DNA of 64,000 nt from assembly GCF_037975245.1 (NCBI RefSeq), contig NC_092565.1, positions 13,235,499-13,299,498 on the forward strand. Direction: 5' to 3'. The notes beneath the pieces are model-generated. The model was not told the DNA's origin. It did not search any database and saw only the letters and a program-made list of their open reading frames with translations. Shown piece by piece: positions 9,484-23,300 of the stretch (position 1 is the first letter of the stretch; the number at the start of each line of letters is the position of its first letter). The DNA is from Apostichopus japonicus. Taxonomy: Eukaryota > Echinodermata > Holothuroidea > Aspidochirotida > Stichopodidae. The position numbers and the translations under genes are program-made.

Positions 9484-11901
9484 AAAAGATCGGCAAAAGA
9501 CGCACGTCACAGGGGTTCGAACCACCGATGCAAAAGAGAGTCTCGCTCATCAGCTCGTACAGTGCGCCAAGCCATCGCGCCACTGTATGGACTGAGATAT
9601 TAGGCCGATTAACTAATACTTACAGCTCCCCATGTAGGTACGAGCTGTAAAAGACGCACGTCACTGGGGTTCGAACCACCGATGCAAAAGAGAGTCTCGC
9701 TCATCAGCTCGTACAGTGCGCCAAGCCATCGCGCCACTGTATGGACTGAGATATTAGGCCGATTAACTAATACTTACAGCTCCCCATGTAGGCACGAGCT
9801 GTAAAAGATCGGCAAAAGACGCACGTCACCGGGGTTCGAACCACCGATGCAAAAGAGAGTCTCGCTCATCAGCTCGTACAGTGCGCCAAGCCATCGCGCC
9901 ACTGTATGGACTGAGATATTAGGCCGATTAACTAATACTTACGGCTCCCCAAGTAGGCACGAGCTGTAAAAGATCGGCAAAAGACGCACCCCACCGGGGT
10001 TCGAACCACCGATGCAAAAGAGACTCTCGCTCATCAGCTCGTACAGTGCGCCAAGCCATCGCGCCACTGTCTGGACTGAGATATTAGGCCGATTAACTAA
10101 TACTTACAGCTCCCCATGTAGGCACGAGCTGTAAAAGACGCACGTCACCGGGGTTCGAACCACCGATGCAAAAGAGAGTCTCGCTCATCAGCTCGTACAG
10201 TGCGCCAAGCCATCGCGCCACTGTATGGACTGAGATATTAGGCCGATTAACTAATACTTACAGCTCCCCATGTAGGCACGAGCTGTAAAAGATCGGCAAA
10301 AGACGCACGTCACCGGGGTTCGAACCACCGATGCAAAAGAGAGTCTCGCTCATCAGCTCGTAGTGCGCCAAGCCATCGCGCCACTGTATGGACTGAGATA
10401 TTAGGCCGATTAACTAATACTTACAGCTCCCCATGTAGGCACGAGCTGTAAAAGATCGGCAAAAGACGCACGTCACCGGGGTTCGAACCACCGATGCAAA
10501 AGAGAGTCTCGCTCATCAGCTCGTACAGTGCGCCAAGCCATCGCGCCACTGTATGGACTGAGATATTAGGCCGATTAACTAATACTTACAGCTCCCCATG
10601 TAGGCACGAGCTGTAAAAGACGCACGTCAACGGGGTTCGAACCACCGATGCAAAAGAGAGTCTCGCTCATCAGCTCGTACAGTGCGCCAATCCATCGCGC
10701 CACTGTATGGACTGAGATATTGGGCCGATTAACTAATACTTACAGCTCCCTATGTAGGCACGAGCTGTAAAAGATCGGCAAAAGACGCACGTCACCGGGG
10801 TTCGAACCACCGATGCAAAAGAGAGTCTCGCTCATCAGCTCGTACAGTGCGCCAAGCCATCGCGCCACTGTATGGACTGAGATATTAGGCCGATTAACTA
10901 ATACTTACAGCTCCCCATGTAGGCACGAGCTGTAAAAGATCGGCAAAAGACGCACGTCACCGGGGTTCGAACCACCGATGCAAAAGAGAGTCTCGCTCAT
11001 CAGCTCGTACAGTGCGCCAAGCCATCGCGCCACTGTATGGACTGAGATATTAGGCCGATTAACTAATACTTACAGCTCCCCATGTAGGCACGAGCTGTAA
11101 AAGATCGGCAAAAGACGCACGTCACCGGGGTTCGAACCACCGATGCAAAAGAGAGTCTCGCTCATCAGCTCGTACAGTGCGCCAAGCCATCGCGCCACTG
11201 TATGGACTGAGATATTAGGCCGATTAACTAATACTTACAGCTGCCCATGTAGGCACGAGCTGTAAAAGATCGGCAAAAGACGCACGTCACCGGGGTTCGA
11301 ACCACCGATGCAAAAGAGAGTCTCGCTCATCAGCTCGTACAGTGCGCCAAGCCATCGCGCCACTGTATGGACTGAAATATTAGGCCGATTAACTAATACT
11401 TACAGCTCCCCATGTAGGCACGAGCTGTAAAAGATCGGCAAAAGACGCACGTCACCGGGGTTCGAACCACCGATGCAAAAGAGAGTCTCGCTCATCAGCT
11501 CGTACAGTGCGCCAAGCCATCGCGCCACTGTATGGACTGAGATATTAGGCCGATTAACTAATACTTACAGCTCCCCATGTAGGCACGAGCTGTAAAAGAC
11601 GCACGTCACCGGGGTTCGAACCACCGATGCAAAAGAGAGTCTCGCTCATCAGCTCGTACAGTGCGCCAAGCCATCGCGCCACTGTATGGACTGAGATATT
11701 AGGCCGATTAACTAATACTTACAGCTCCCCATGTAGGTACGAGCTGTAAAAGACGCACGTCACCGGGGTTCGAACCACCGATGCAAAAGAGAGTCTCGCT
11801 CATCAGCTCGTACAGTGCGCCAAGCCATCGCGCCACTGTATGGACTGAGATATTAGGCCGATTAACTAATACTTACAGCTCCCCATGTAGGCACGAGCTG
11901 T
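9484..11901. repeat. HOR alpha, copy 3 (15 monomers, 2,418 bp)
   Basis: Order is LSLLSLLSLLLLLSS. Markers ttacgg (9939), tcaacgg (10627) and gaaatatt (11374) each lie exactly 6,436 bp after their copy 2 counterparts. The 2-bp deletion (ctcgtagtgc) is shared with copy 2 but not copy 1, so copy 3 derives from the copy 2 lineage. Confidence 0.85.
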
Positions 11902-14420
11902 AAAAGATCGGCAAAAGACGCACGTCACAGGGGTTCGAACCACCGATGCAAAAGAGAGTCTCGCTCATCAGCTCGTACAGTGCGCCAAGCCATCGCGCCA
12001 CTGTATGGACTGAGATATTAGGCCGATTAACTAATACTTACAGCTCCCCATGTAGGCACGAGCTGTAAAAGACGCACGACACCGGGGTTCGAACCACCGA
12101 TGCAAAAGAGAGTCTCGCTCATCAGCTCGTAAAGTGCGCCAAGCCATCGCGCCACTGTATGGACTGAGATATTAGGCCGATTAACTAATACTTACAGCTC
12201 CCCATGTAGGCACGAGCTGTAAAAGATCGGCAAAAGACGCACGTCACCGGGGTTCGAACCACCGATGCAAAAGAGAGTCTCGCTCATCAGCTCGTACAGT
12301 GCGCCAAGCCATCGCGCCACTGTATGGACTGAGATATTAGGCCGTGTAAGTAATACTTACAGCTCCCCATGTAGGCACGAGCTGTAAAAGATCGGCAAAA
12401 GACGCACGTCACCGGGGTTCGAACCACCGATGCAAAAGGGAGTCTCGCTCATCAGCTCGTACAGTGCGCCAAGCCATCGCGCCACTGTATGGACTGAGAT
12501 ATTAGGCCGATTAACTAATACTTACAGCTCCCCATGTAGGCACGAGCTGTAAAAGACGCACGTCACCGGGGTTCGAACCACCGATGCAAAAGAGAGTCTC
12601 GCTCATCAGCTCGTACAGTGCGCCAAGCCATCGCGCCACTGTATGGACTGAGATATTAGGCCGATTAACTAATACTTACAGCTCCCCATGTAGGCACGAG
12701 CTGTAAAAGACGCACGTCACCGGGGTTCGAACCACCGATGCAAAAGAGAGTCTCGCTCATCAGCTCGTACAGTGCGCCAAGCCATCGCGCCACTGTATGG
12801 ACTGAGATATTAGGCCGATTAACTAATACTTACAGCTCCCCATGTAGGCACGAGCTGTAAAAGATCGGCAAAAGACGCACGTCAAGGGGGTTCGAACCAC
12901 CGATGCAAAAGAGAGTCTCGCTCATCAGCTCGTACAGTGCGCCAAGCCATCGCGCCACTGTATGGACTGAGATATTAGGCCGATTAACTAATACTTACAG
13001 CTCCCCATGTAGGCACGAGCTGTAAAAGATCGGCAAAAGACGCACGTCACCGGGGTTCGAACCACCGATGCAAAAGAGAGTCTCGCTCATCAGCTCGTAC
13101 AGTGCGCCAAGCCATCGCGCCACTGTATGGACTGAGATATTAGGCCGATTAACTAATACTTACAGCTCCCCATGTAGGCACGAGCTGTAAAAGACGCACG
13201 TCACCGGGGTTCGAACCACCGATGCAAAAGAGAGTCTCGCTCATCAGCTCGTACAGTGCGCCAAGCCATCGCGCCACTGTATGGACTGAGATATTAGGCC
13301 GATTAACTAATACTTACAGCTCCCCATGTACGCACGAGCTGTAGAAGACGCACGTCACCGGGGTTCGAACCACCGATGCAAAAGAGAGTCTCGCTCATCA
13401 GCTCTTACAGTGCGCCAAGCCATCGCGCCACTGTATGGACTGAGATATTAGGCCGATTAACTAATACTTACAGCTCCCCATGTAGGCACGAGCTGTAAAA
13501 GATGCACGTCACCGGGGTTCGAACCACCGATGCAAAAGAGAGTCTCGCTCATCAGCTCGTACAGTGCGCCAAGCCATCGCGCCACTGTATGGACTGAGAT
13601 ATTAGGCCGATTAACTAATACTTACAGCTCCCCATGTAGGCACGAGCTGTAAAAGATCGGCAAAAGACGCACGTCACCGGGGTTCGAACCACCGATGCAA
13701 AAGAGAGTCTCGCTCATCAGCTCGTACAGTGCGCCAAGTCATCGCGCCACTGTATGGACTGAGATATTAGGCCGATTAACTAATACTTACAGCTCCCCAT
13801 GTAGGCACGAGCTGTAAAAGATCGGCAAAAGACGCACGTCACCGGGCTTCGAACCACCGATGCAAAAGAGAGTCTCGCTCATCAGCTCGTACAGTGCGCC
13901 AAGCCATCGCGCCACTGTATGGACTGAGATATTAGGCCGATTAACTAATACTTACAGCTCCCCATGTAGGCACGAGCTGTAAAAGATCGGCAAAAGACGC
14001 ACGTCACCGAGGTTCGAACCACCGATGCAAAAGAGAGTCTCGCTCATCAGCTCGTACAGTGCGCCAAGCCATCGCGCCACTGTATGGACTGAGATATTAG
14101 GCCGATTAACTAATACTTACAGCTCCCCATGTAGGCACGAGCTGTAAAAGACTCACGTCACCGGGGTTCGAACCACCGATGCAAAAGAGAGTCTCGCTCA
14201 TCAGCTCGTACAGTGCGCCAAGCCATCGCGCCACTGTATGGACTGAGATATTAGGCCGATTAACTAATACTTACAGCTCCCCATGTAGGCACGAGCTGTA
14301 AAAGATCGGCAAAGGACGCACGTCACCGGGCTTCGAACCACCGATGCAAAAGAGAGTCTCGCTCATCAGCTCGTACAGTGCGCCAAGCCATCGCGCCACT
14401 GTATGGACTGAGATATTAGG
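11902..14420. repeat. HOR block beta, copy 2
   Basis: It carries the beta markers gtaaagtg (12129), tacgcacgag (13329), caagtcatc (13739), gggcttcg (13844), ccgagg (14009) and aaggacgc (14313). It also carries the ccgtgtaagtaa unit (about 12,342) that sits inside alpha copy 2, so blocks were shuffled before or during duplication. Confidence 0.8.
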
Positions 14421-14423
14421 CCG

Positions 14424-17400
14424 ATTAATTAATACTTACAGCTCCCCATGTAGGCACGAGCTGTAAAAGACGCACGTCACCGGGGTTCGAACCACCGATG
14501 CAAAAGAGAGTCTCGCTCATCAGCTCGTACAGTGCGCCAAGCCATCGCGCCACTGTATGGACTGAGATATTAGGCCGATTAACTAATACTTATAGCTCCC
14601 CATGTAGGCACGAGCTGTAAAAGATCGGCAAAAGACGCACGTCACCGGGGTTCGAACCACCGATGCAAAAGAGTGTCTCGCTCATCAGCTCGTACAGTGC
14701 GCCAAGCCATCGCGCCACTGTATGGACTGAGATATTAGGCCGATTAACTAATACTTACAGCTCCCCATGTAGGCACGAGCTATAAAAGATCGGCAAAAGA
14801 CGCACGTCACCGGGGTTCGAACCACCGATGCAAAAGAGAGTCTCGCTCATCAGCTCGTACAGTGCGCCAAGCCATCGCGCCACTGTATGGACTGAGATAT
14901 TAGGCCGATTAACTAATACTTACAGCTCCCCATGTAGGCACGAGCTGTAAAAGATCGGCAAAAGACGCACGTCACCGGGGTTCGAACCACCGATGCAAAA
15001 GAGAGTCTCGCTCATCAGCTCGTACAGTGCGCCAAGCCATCGCGCCACTGTATGGACTGAGATATTAGGCCGATTAATTAATACTTACAGCTCCCCATGT
15101 AGGCACGAGCTGTAAAAGACGCACGTCACCGGGGTTCGAACCACCGATGCAAAAGAGAGTCTCGCTCATCAGCTCGTACAGTGCGCCAAGCCATCACGCC
15201 ACTGTATGGACTGAGATATTAGGCCGATTAACTAATACTTATAGCTCCCCATGTAGGCACGAGCTGTAAAAGATCGGCAAAAGACGCACGTCACCGGGGT
15301 TCGAACCACCGATGCAAAAGAGTGTCTCGCTCATCAGCTCGTACAGTGCGCCAAGCCATCGCGCCACTGTATGGACTGAGATATTAGGCCGATTAACTAA
15401 TACTTACAGCTCCCCATGTAGGCACGAGCTGTAAAAGATCGGCAAAAGACGCACCTCACCGGGGTTCGAACCACCGATGCAAAAGAGAGTCTCGCTCATC
15501 AGCTCGTACAGTGCGCCAAGCCATCGCGCCACTGTATGGGCTGAGATATTAGGCCGATTAACTAATACTTACAGCTCCCCATGTAGGCACGAGCTGTAAA
15601 AGACGCACGTCACCGGGGTTCGAACCACCGATGCAAAAGAGAGTCTCGCTCATCAGCTCGTACAGTGCGCCAAGCCATCGCGCCACTGTATGGACTGAGA
15701 TATTAGGCCGATTAACTAATACTTACAGCTCCCCATGTAGGCACGAGCTGTAAAAGACGCACGTCACCGGGGTTCGAACCACCGATGCAAAAGAGAGTCT
15801 CGCTCATCAGCTCGTACAGCGCGCCAAGCCATCGCGCCACTGTATGGACTGAGATATTAGGCCGATTAACTAATACTTAAAGCTCCCCATGTAGGCACGA
15901 GCTGTAAAAGATCGGCAAAAGACGCACGTCACCGGGGTTCGAACCACCGATGCAAAAGAGAGTCTCGCTCATCAGCTCGTACAGTGCGCCAAGCCATCGC
16001 GCCACTGTATGGACTGAGATATTAGGCCGATTAACTAATACTTACAGCTCCCCATGTAGGCACGAGCTGTAAAAGATCGGCAAAAGACGCACGTCACAGG
16101 GGTTCGAACCACCGATGCAAAAGAGTGTCTCGCTCATCAGCTCGTACAGTGCGCCAAGCCATCGCGCCACTGTATGGACTGAGATATTAGGCCGATTAAC
16201 TAATACTTACAGCTCCCCATGTAGGCACGAGCTGTAAAAGATCGGCAAAAGACGCACCGCACCGGGGTTCGAACCACCGATGCAAAAGAGAGTCTCGCTC
16301 ATCAGCTCGTACAGTGCGCCAAGCCATCGCGCCACTGTATGGACTGAGATATTAGGCCGATTAACTAATACTTACAGCTCCCCATGTAGGCACGAGCTGT
16401 AAAAGACGCACGTCACCGGGGTTCGAACCACCGATGCAAAAGAGAGTCTCGCTCATCAGCTCGTACAGTGCGCCAAGCCATCGCGCCACTGTATGGACTG
16501 AGATATCAGGCCGATTAACTAATACTTACAGCTCCCCATGTAGGCACGAGCTGTAAAAGACGCACGTCACCGGGGTTCGGACCACCGATGCAAAAGAGAG
16601 TCTCGCTCATCAGCTCGTACAGTGCGCCAAGCCATCGCGCCACTGTATGGACTGAGATATTAGGCCGATTAACTAATACTTACAGCTCCCCATGTAGGCA
16701 CGAGCTGTAAAAGATCGGCAAAAGACGCACGTCACCGGGGTTCGAACCACCGATGCAAAAGAGAGTCTCGCTCATCAGCTCGTACAGTGCGCCAAGCCAT
16801 CGCGCCACTGTATGGACTGAGATATTAGGCCGATTAACTAATACTTACGGCTCCCCATGTAGGCACGAGCTGTAAAAGGTGCACGTCACCGGGGTTCGAA
16901 CAACCGATGCAAAAGAGAGTCTCGCTCATCAGCTCGTACAGTGCGCCAAGCCATCGCGCCACTGTATGTACTGAGATATTAAGCCGATTAACTAATACTT
17001 ACAGCTCCCCATGTAGGTACGAGCTGTAAAAGATCGGCAAAAGACGCACGTCACCGGGGTTCGAACCACCGATGCAAAAGAGAGTCTCGCTCATCAGCTC
17101 GTACAGTGCGCCAAGCCATCGCGCCACTGTATGGACTGAGATATTAGGCCGATTAACTAATACTTACAGCTCCCCATGTAGGCACGAGCTGTAAAAGACG
17201 CACGTCACCGGGGTTCGAACCACCGATGCAAAAGAGAGTCTCGCTCATCAGCTCGTACAGTGCGCCAAGCCATCGCGCCACTGTATGGACTGAGATATTA
17301 GGCCGATTAACTAATACTTATAGCTCCCCATGTAGGCACGAGCTGTAAAAGATCGGCAAAAGACGCACGTCACCGGGGTTCGAACCACCGATGCAAAAGA

Positions 17401-17800
17401 GTGTCTCGCTCATCAGCTCGTACAGTGCGCCAAGCCATCGCGCCACTGTATGGACTGAGATATTAGGCCGATTAACTAATACTTACAGCTCCCCATGTAG
17501 GCACGAGCTGTAAAAGATCGGCAAAAGACGCACGTCACCGGGGTTCGAACCACCGATGCAAAAGAGAGTCTCGCTCATCAGCTCGTACAGTGCGCCAAGC
17601 CATCGCGCCACTGTATGGACTGAGATATTAGGCCGATTAACTAATACTTACAGCTCCCCATGTAGGCACGAGCTGTAAAAGATCGGCAAAAGACGCACGT
17701 CACCGGGGTTCGAACCACCGATGCAAAAGAGAGTCTCGCTCATCAGCTCGTACAGTGCGCCAAGCCATCGCGCCACTGTATGGACTGAGATATTAGGCCG
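14424..17800. repeat. HOR gamma, copy 1 (21 monomers, 3,377 bp)
   Basis: It is defined from one ttaattaat variant (14424) to the next aligned copy (17801). Diagnostic variants are tatagctcc, gagtgtctc, gcaccgcacc (16255), gatatcagg (16502) and ttcggacc (about 16577). The period 3,377 equals 13 L plus 8 S. A nested 649-bp repeat (3 L + 1 S) links the ttaattaat units at 14424 and 15073. Confidence 0.8.
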
Positions 17801-20800
17801 ATTAATTAATACTTCGACTCCCCATGTAGGCACGAGCTGTAAAAGACGCACGTCACCGGGGTTCGAACCACCGATGCAAAAGAGAGTCTCGCTCATCAGC
17901 TCGTACAGTGCGCCAAGCCATCGCGCCACTGTATGGACTGAGATATTAGGCCGATTAACTAATACTTATAGCTCCCCATGTAGGCACGAGCTGTAAAAGA
18001 TCGGCAAAAGACGCACGTCACCGGGGTTCGAACCACCGATGCAAAAGAGTGTCTCGCTCATCAGCTCGTACAGTGCGCCAAGCCATCGCGCCACTGTATG
18101 GACTGAGATATTAGGCCGATTAACTAATACTTACAGCTCCCCATGTAGGCACGAGCTGTAAAAGATCGGCAAAAGACGCACCTCACCGGGGTTCGAACCA
18201 CCGATGCAAAAGAGAGTCTCGCTCATCAGCTCGTACAGTGCGCCAAGCCATCGCGCCACTGTATGGACTGAGATATTAGGCCGATTAACTAATACTTACA
18301 GCTCCCCATGTAGGCACGAGCTGTAAAAGATCGGCAAAAGACGCACCGCACCGGGGTTCGAACCACCGATGCAAAAGAGAGTCTCGCTCATCAGCTCGTA
18401 CAGTGCGCCAAGCCATCGCGCCACTGTATGGACTGAGATATTAGGCCGATTAACTAATACTTACAGCTCCCCATGTAGGCACGAGCTGTAAAAGACGCAC
18501 GTCACCGGGGTTCGAACCACCGATGCAAAAGAGAGTCTCGCTCATCAGCTCGTACAGTGCGCCAAGCCATCGCGCCACTGTATGGACTGAGATATCAGGC
18601 CGATTAACTAATACTTACAGCTCCCCATGTAGGCACGAGCTGTAAAAGATCGGCAAAAGACGCACGTCACCGGGGTTCGAACCACCGATGCAAAAGAGTG
18701 TCTCGCTCATCAGCTCGTACAGTGCGCCAAGCCATCGCGCCACTGTATGGACTGAGATATTAGGCCGATTAACTTATACTTACAGCTCCCCATGTAGGCA
18801 CGAGCTGTAAAAGATCGTTAAAAGACGCACCTCACCGGGGTTCGAACCACCGATGCAAAAGAGAGTCTCGCTCATCAGCTCGTACAGTGCGCCAAGCCAT
18901 CGCGCCACTGTATGGACTGAGATATTAGGCCGATTAACTAATACTTACAGCTCCCCATGTAGGCACGAGCTGTAAAAGACGCACGTCACCGGGGTTCGAA
19001 CCACCGATGCAAAAGAGAGTCTCGCTCATCAGCTCGTACAGTGCGCCAAGCCATCGCGCCACTGTATGGACTGAGATATTAGGCCGATTAACTAATACTT
19101 ACAGCTCCCCATGTAGGCACGAGCTGTAAAAGACGCACGTCACCGGGGTTCGAACCACCGATGCAAAAGAGAGTCTCGCTCATCAGCTCGTACAGCGCGC
19201 CAAGCCATCGCGCCACTGTATGGACTGAGATATTAGGCCGATTAACTAATACTTACAGCTCCCCATGTAGGCACGAGCTGTAAAAGATCGGCAAAAGACG
19301 CACGTCACCGGGGTTCGAACCACCGATGCAAAAGAGAGTCTCGCTCATCAGCTCGTACAGTGCGCCAAGCCATCGCGCCACTGTATGGACTGAGATATTA
19401 GGCCGATTAACTAATACTTACAGCTCCCCATGTAGGCACGAGCTGTAAAAGATCGGCAAAAGACGCACGTCACCGGGGTTCGAACCACCGATGCAAAAGA
19501 GAGTCTCGCTCATCAGCTCGTACAGTGCGCCAAGCCATCGCGCCACTGTATGGACTGAGATATTAGGCCGATTAACTAATACTTACAGCTCCCCATGTAG
19601 GCACGAGCTGTAAAAGATCGGCAAAAGACGCACCGCACCGGGGTTCGAACCACCGATGCAAAAGAGAGTCTCGCTCATCAGCTCGTACAGTGCGCCAAGC
19701 CATCGCGCCACTGTATGGACTGAGATATTAGGCCGATTAACTAATACTTACAGCTCCCCATGTAGGCACGAGCTGTAAAAGACGCACGTCACCGGGGTTC
19801 GAACCACCGATGCAAAAGAGAGTCTCGCTCATCAGCTCGTACAGTGCGCCAAGCCATCGCGCCACTGTATGGACTGAGATATCAGGCCGATTAACTAATA
19901 CTTACAGCTCCCCATGTAGGCACGAGCTGTAAAAGACGCACGTCACCGGGGTTCGGACCACCGATGCAAAAGAGAGTCTCGCTCATCAGCTCGTACAGTG
20001 CGCCAAGCCATCGCGCCACTGTATGGACTGAGATATTAGGCCGATTAACTAATACTTACAGCTCCCCATGTAGGCACGAGCTGTAAAAGATCGGCAAAAG
20101 ACGCACGTCACCGGGGTTCGAACCACCGATGCAAAAGAGAGTCTCGCTCATCAGCTCGTACAGTGCGCCAAGCCATCGCGCCACTGTATGGACTGAGATA
20201 TTAGGCCGATTAACTAATACTTACGGCTCCCCATGTAGGCACGAGCTGTAAAAGACGCACGTCACCGGGGTTCGAACAACCGATGCAAAAGAGAGTCTCG
20301 CTCATCAGCTCGTACAGTGCGCCAAGCCATCGCGCCACTGTATGTACTGAGATATTAAGCCGATTAACTAATACTTACAGCTCCCCATGTAGGTACGAGC
20401 TGTAAAAGATCGGCAAAAGACGCACGTCACCGGGGTTCGAACCACCGATGCAAAAGAGAGTCTCGCTCATCAGCTCGTACAGTGCGCCAAGCCATCGCGC
20501 CACTGTATGGACTGAGATATTAGGCCGATTAACTAATACTTACAGCTCCCCATGTAGGCACGAGCTGTAAAAGACGCACGTCACCGGGGTTCGAACCACC
20601 GATGCAAAAGAGAGTCTCGCTCATCAGCTCGTACAGTGCGCCAAGCCATCGCGCCACTGTATGGACTGAGATATTAGGCCGATTAACTAATACTTATAGC
20701 TCCCCATGTAGGCACGAGCTGTAAAAGATCGGCAAAAGACGCACGTCACCGGGGTTCGAACCACCGATGCAAAAGAGTGTCTCGCTCATCAGCTCGTACA

Positions 20801-21176
20801 GTGCGCCAAGCCATCGCGCCACTGTATGGACTGAGATATTAGGCCGATTAACTAATACTTACAGCTCCCCATGTAGGCACGAGCTGTAAAAGATCGGCAA
20901 AAGACGCACGTCACCGGGGTTCGAACCACCGATGCAAAAGAGAGTCTCGCTCATCAGCTCGTACAGCGCGCCAAGCCATCGCGCCACTGTATGGACTGAG
21001 ATATTAGGCCGATTAACTAATACTTACAGCTCCCCATGTAGGCACGAGCTGTAAAAGATCGGCAAAAGACGCACGTCATCGGGGTTCGAACCACCGATGC
21101 AAAAGAGAGTCTCGCTCATCAGCTCGTACAGTGCGCCAAGCCATCGCGCCACTGTATGGACTGAGATATTAGGCCG
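17801..21176. repeat. HOR gamma, copy 2 (3,376 bp)
   Basis: Markers gcaccgcacc (19631) and gatatcagg (19878) lie 3,376 bp after copy 1. The first unit has an altered junction (acttcgactcc, 1 bp short), which explains the 1-bp shift. The same two markers also occur at 18344 and 18591, so an internal segment was duplicated at an offset of about 2,089 bp. Confidence 0.8.
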
Positions 21177-23300
21177 ATTAATTAATACTTACAGCTCCCC
21201 ATGTAGGCACGAGCTGTAAAAGACGCACGTCACCGGGGTTCGAACCACCGATGCAAAAGAGAGTCTCGCTCATCAGCTCGTACAGTGCGCCAAGCCATCG
21301 CGCCACTGTATGGACTGAGATATTAGGCCGATTAACTAATACTTATAGCTCCCCATGTAGGCACGAGCTGTAAAAGATCGGCAAAAGACGCACGTCACCG
21401 GGGTTCGAACCACCGATGCAAAAGAGTGTCTCGCTCATCAGCTCGTACAGTGCGCCAAGCCATCGCGCCACTGTATGGACTGAGATATTAGGCCGATTAA
21501 CTAATACTTACAGCTCCCCATGTAGGCACGAGCTGTAAAAGATCGGCAAAAGACGCACCTCACCGGGGTTCGAACCACCGATGCAAAAGAGAGTCTCGCT
21601 CATCAGCTCGTACAGTGCGCCAAGCCATCGCGCCACTGTATGGGCTGAGATATTAGGCCGATTAACTAATACTTATAGCTCCCCATGTAGGCACGAGCTG
21701 TAAAAGATCGGCAAAAGACGCACGTCACCGGGGTTCGAACCACCGATGCAAAAGAGTGTCTCGCTCATCAGCTCGTACAGTGCGCCAAGCCATCGCGCCA
21801 CTGTATGGACTGAGATATTAGGACGATTAACTTATACTTACAGCTCCCCATGTAGGCACGAGCTGTAAAAGATCGTTAAAAGACGCACCTCACCGGGGTT
21901 CGAACCACCGATGCAAAAGAGAGTCTCGCTCATCAGCTCGTACAGTGCGCCAAGCCATCGCGCCACTGTATGGGCTAAGATATTAGGCCGATTAACTAAT
22001 ACTTACAGCTCCCCATGTAGGCACGAGCTGTAAAAGACGCACGTCACCGGGGTTCGAACCACCGATGCAAAAGAGAGTCTCGCTCATCAGCTCGTACAGT
22101 GCGCCAAGCCATCGCGCCACTGTATGGACTGAGATATTAGGCCGATTAACTAATACTTACAGCTCCCCATGTAGGCACGAGCTGTAAAAGACGCACGTCA
22201 CCGGGGTTCGAACCACCGATGCAAAAGAGAGTCTCGCTCATCAGCTCGTACAGCGCGCCAAGCCATCGCGCCACTGTATGGACTGAGATATTAGGCCGAT
22301 TAACTAATACTTACAGCTCCCCATGTAGGCACGAGCTGTAAAAGATCGGCAAAAGACGCACGTCACCGGGGTTCGAACCACCGATGCAAAAGAGAGTCTC
22401 GCTCATCAGCTCGTACAGTGCGCCAAGCCATCGCGCCACTGTATGGACTGAGATATTAGGCCGATTAACTAATACTTACAGCTCCCCATGTAGGCACGAG
22501 CTGTAAAAGATCGGCAAAAGACGCACGTCACCGGGGTTCGAACCGCCGATGCAAAAGAGAGTCTCGCTCATCAGCTCGTACAGTGCGCCAAGCCATCGCG
22601 CCACTGTATGGACTGAGATATTAGGCCGATTAACTAATACTTACAGCTCCCCATGTAGGCACGAGCTGTAAAAGATCGGCAAAAGACGCACCTCACCGGG
22701 GTTCGAACCACCGATGCAAAAGAGAGTCTCGCTCATCAGCTCGTACAGTGCGCCAAGCCATTGCGCCACTGTATGGACTGAGATATTAGGCCGATTAACT
22801 AATACTTACAGCTCCCCATGTAGGCACGAGCTGTAAAAGACGCACGTCACCGGGGTTCGAACCACCGATGCAAAAGAGAGTCTCGCTCATCAGCTCGTAC
22901 AGTGCGCCAAGCCATCGCGCCACTGTATGGACTGAGATATCAGGCCGATTAACTAATACTTACAGCTCCCCATGTAGGCACGAGCTGTAAAAGACGCACG
23001 TCACCGGGGTTCGAACCACCGATGCAAAAGAGAGTCTCGCTCATCAGCTCGTACAGTGCGCCAAGCCATCGCGCCACTGTATGGACTGAGATATTAGGCC
23101 GATTAACTAATACTTACAGCTCCCCATGTAGGCACGAGCTGTAAAAGATCGGCAAAAGACGCACGTCACCGGGGTTCGAACCACCGATGCAAAAGAGAGT
23201 CTCGCTCATCAGCTCGTACAGTGCGCCAAGCCATCGCGCCACTGTATGGACTGAGATATTAGGCCGATTAACTAATACTTACAGCTCCCCATGTAGGCAC
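21177..23300. repeat. HOR gamma, copy 3 (truncated)
   Basis: It starts with ttaattaat (21177), 3,376 bp after copy 2, and keeps tatagctcc, gagtgtctc and gatatcagg (22936). The last marker is 3,058 bp rather than 3,376 bp from its copy 2 partner, so about two monomers are missing. After about 23,300 the monomers return to near-consensus. Confidence 0.7.

Noticed and set aside
17721-17996. Plus-strand open frame with a repeated MQKRVSLISSYSAPSHRATV peptide
   Set aside because: A satellite frame that stays open because of a 1-bp deletion near 17,815. It is not conserved in neighbouring monomers.
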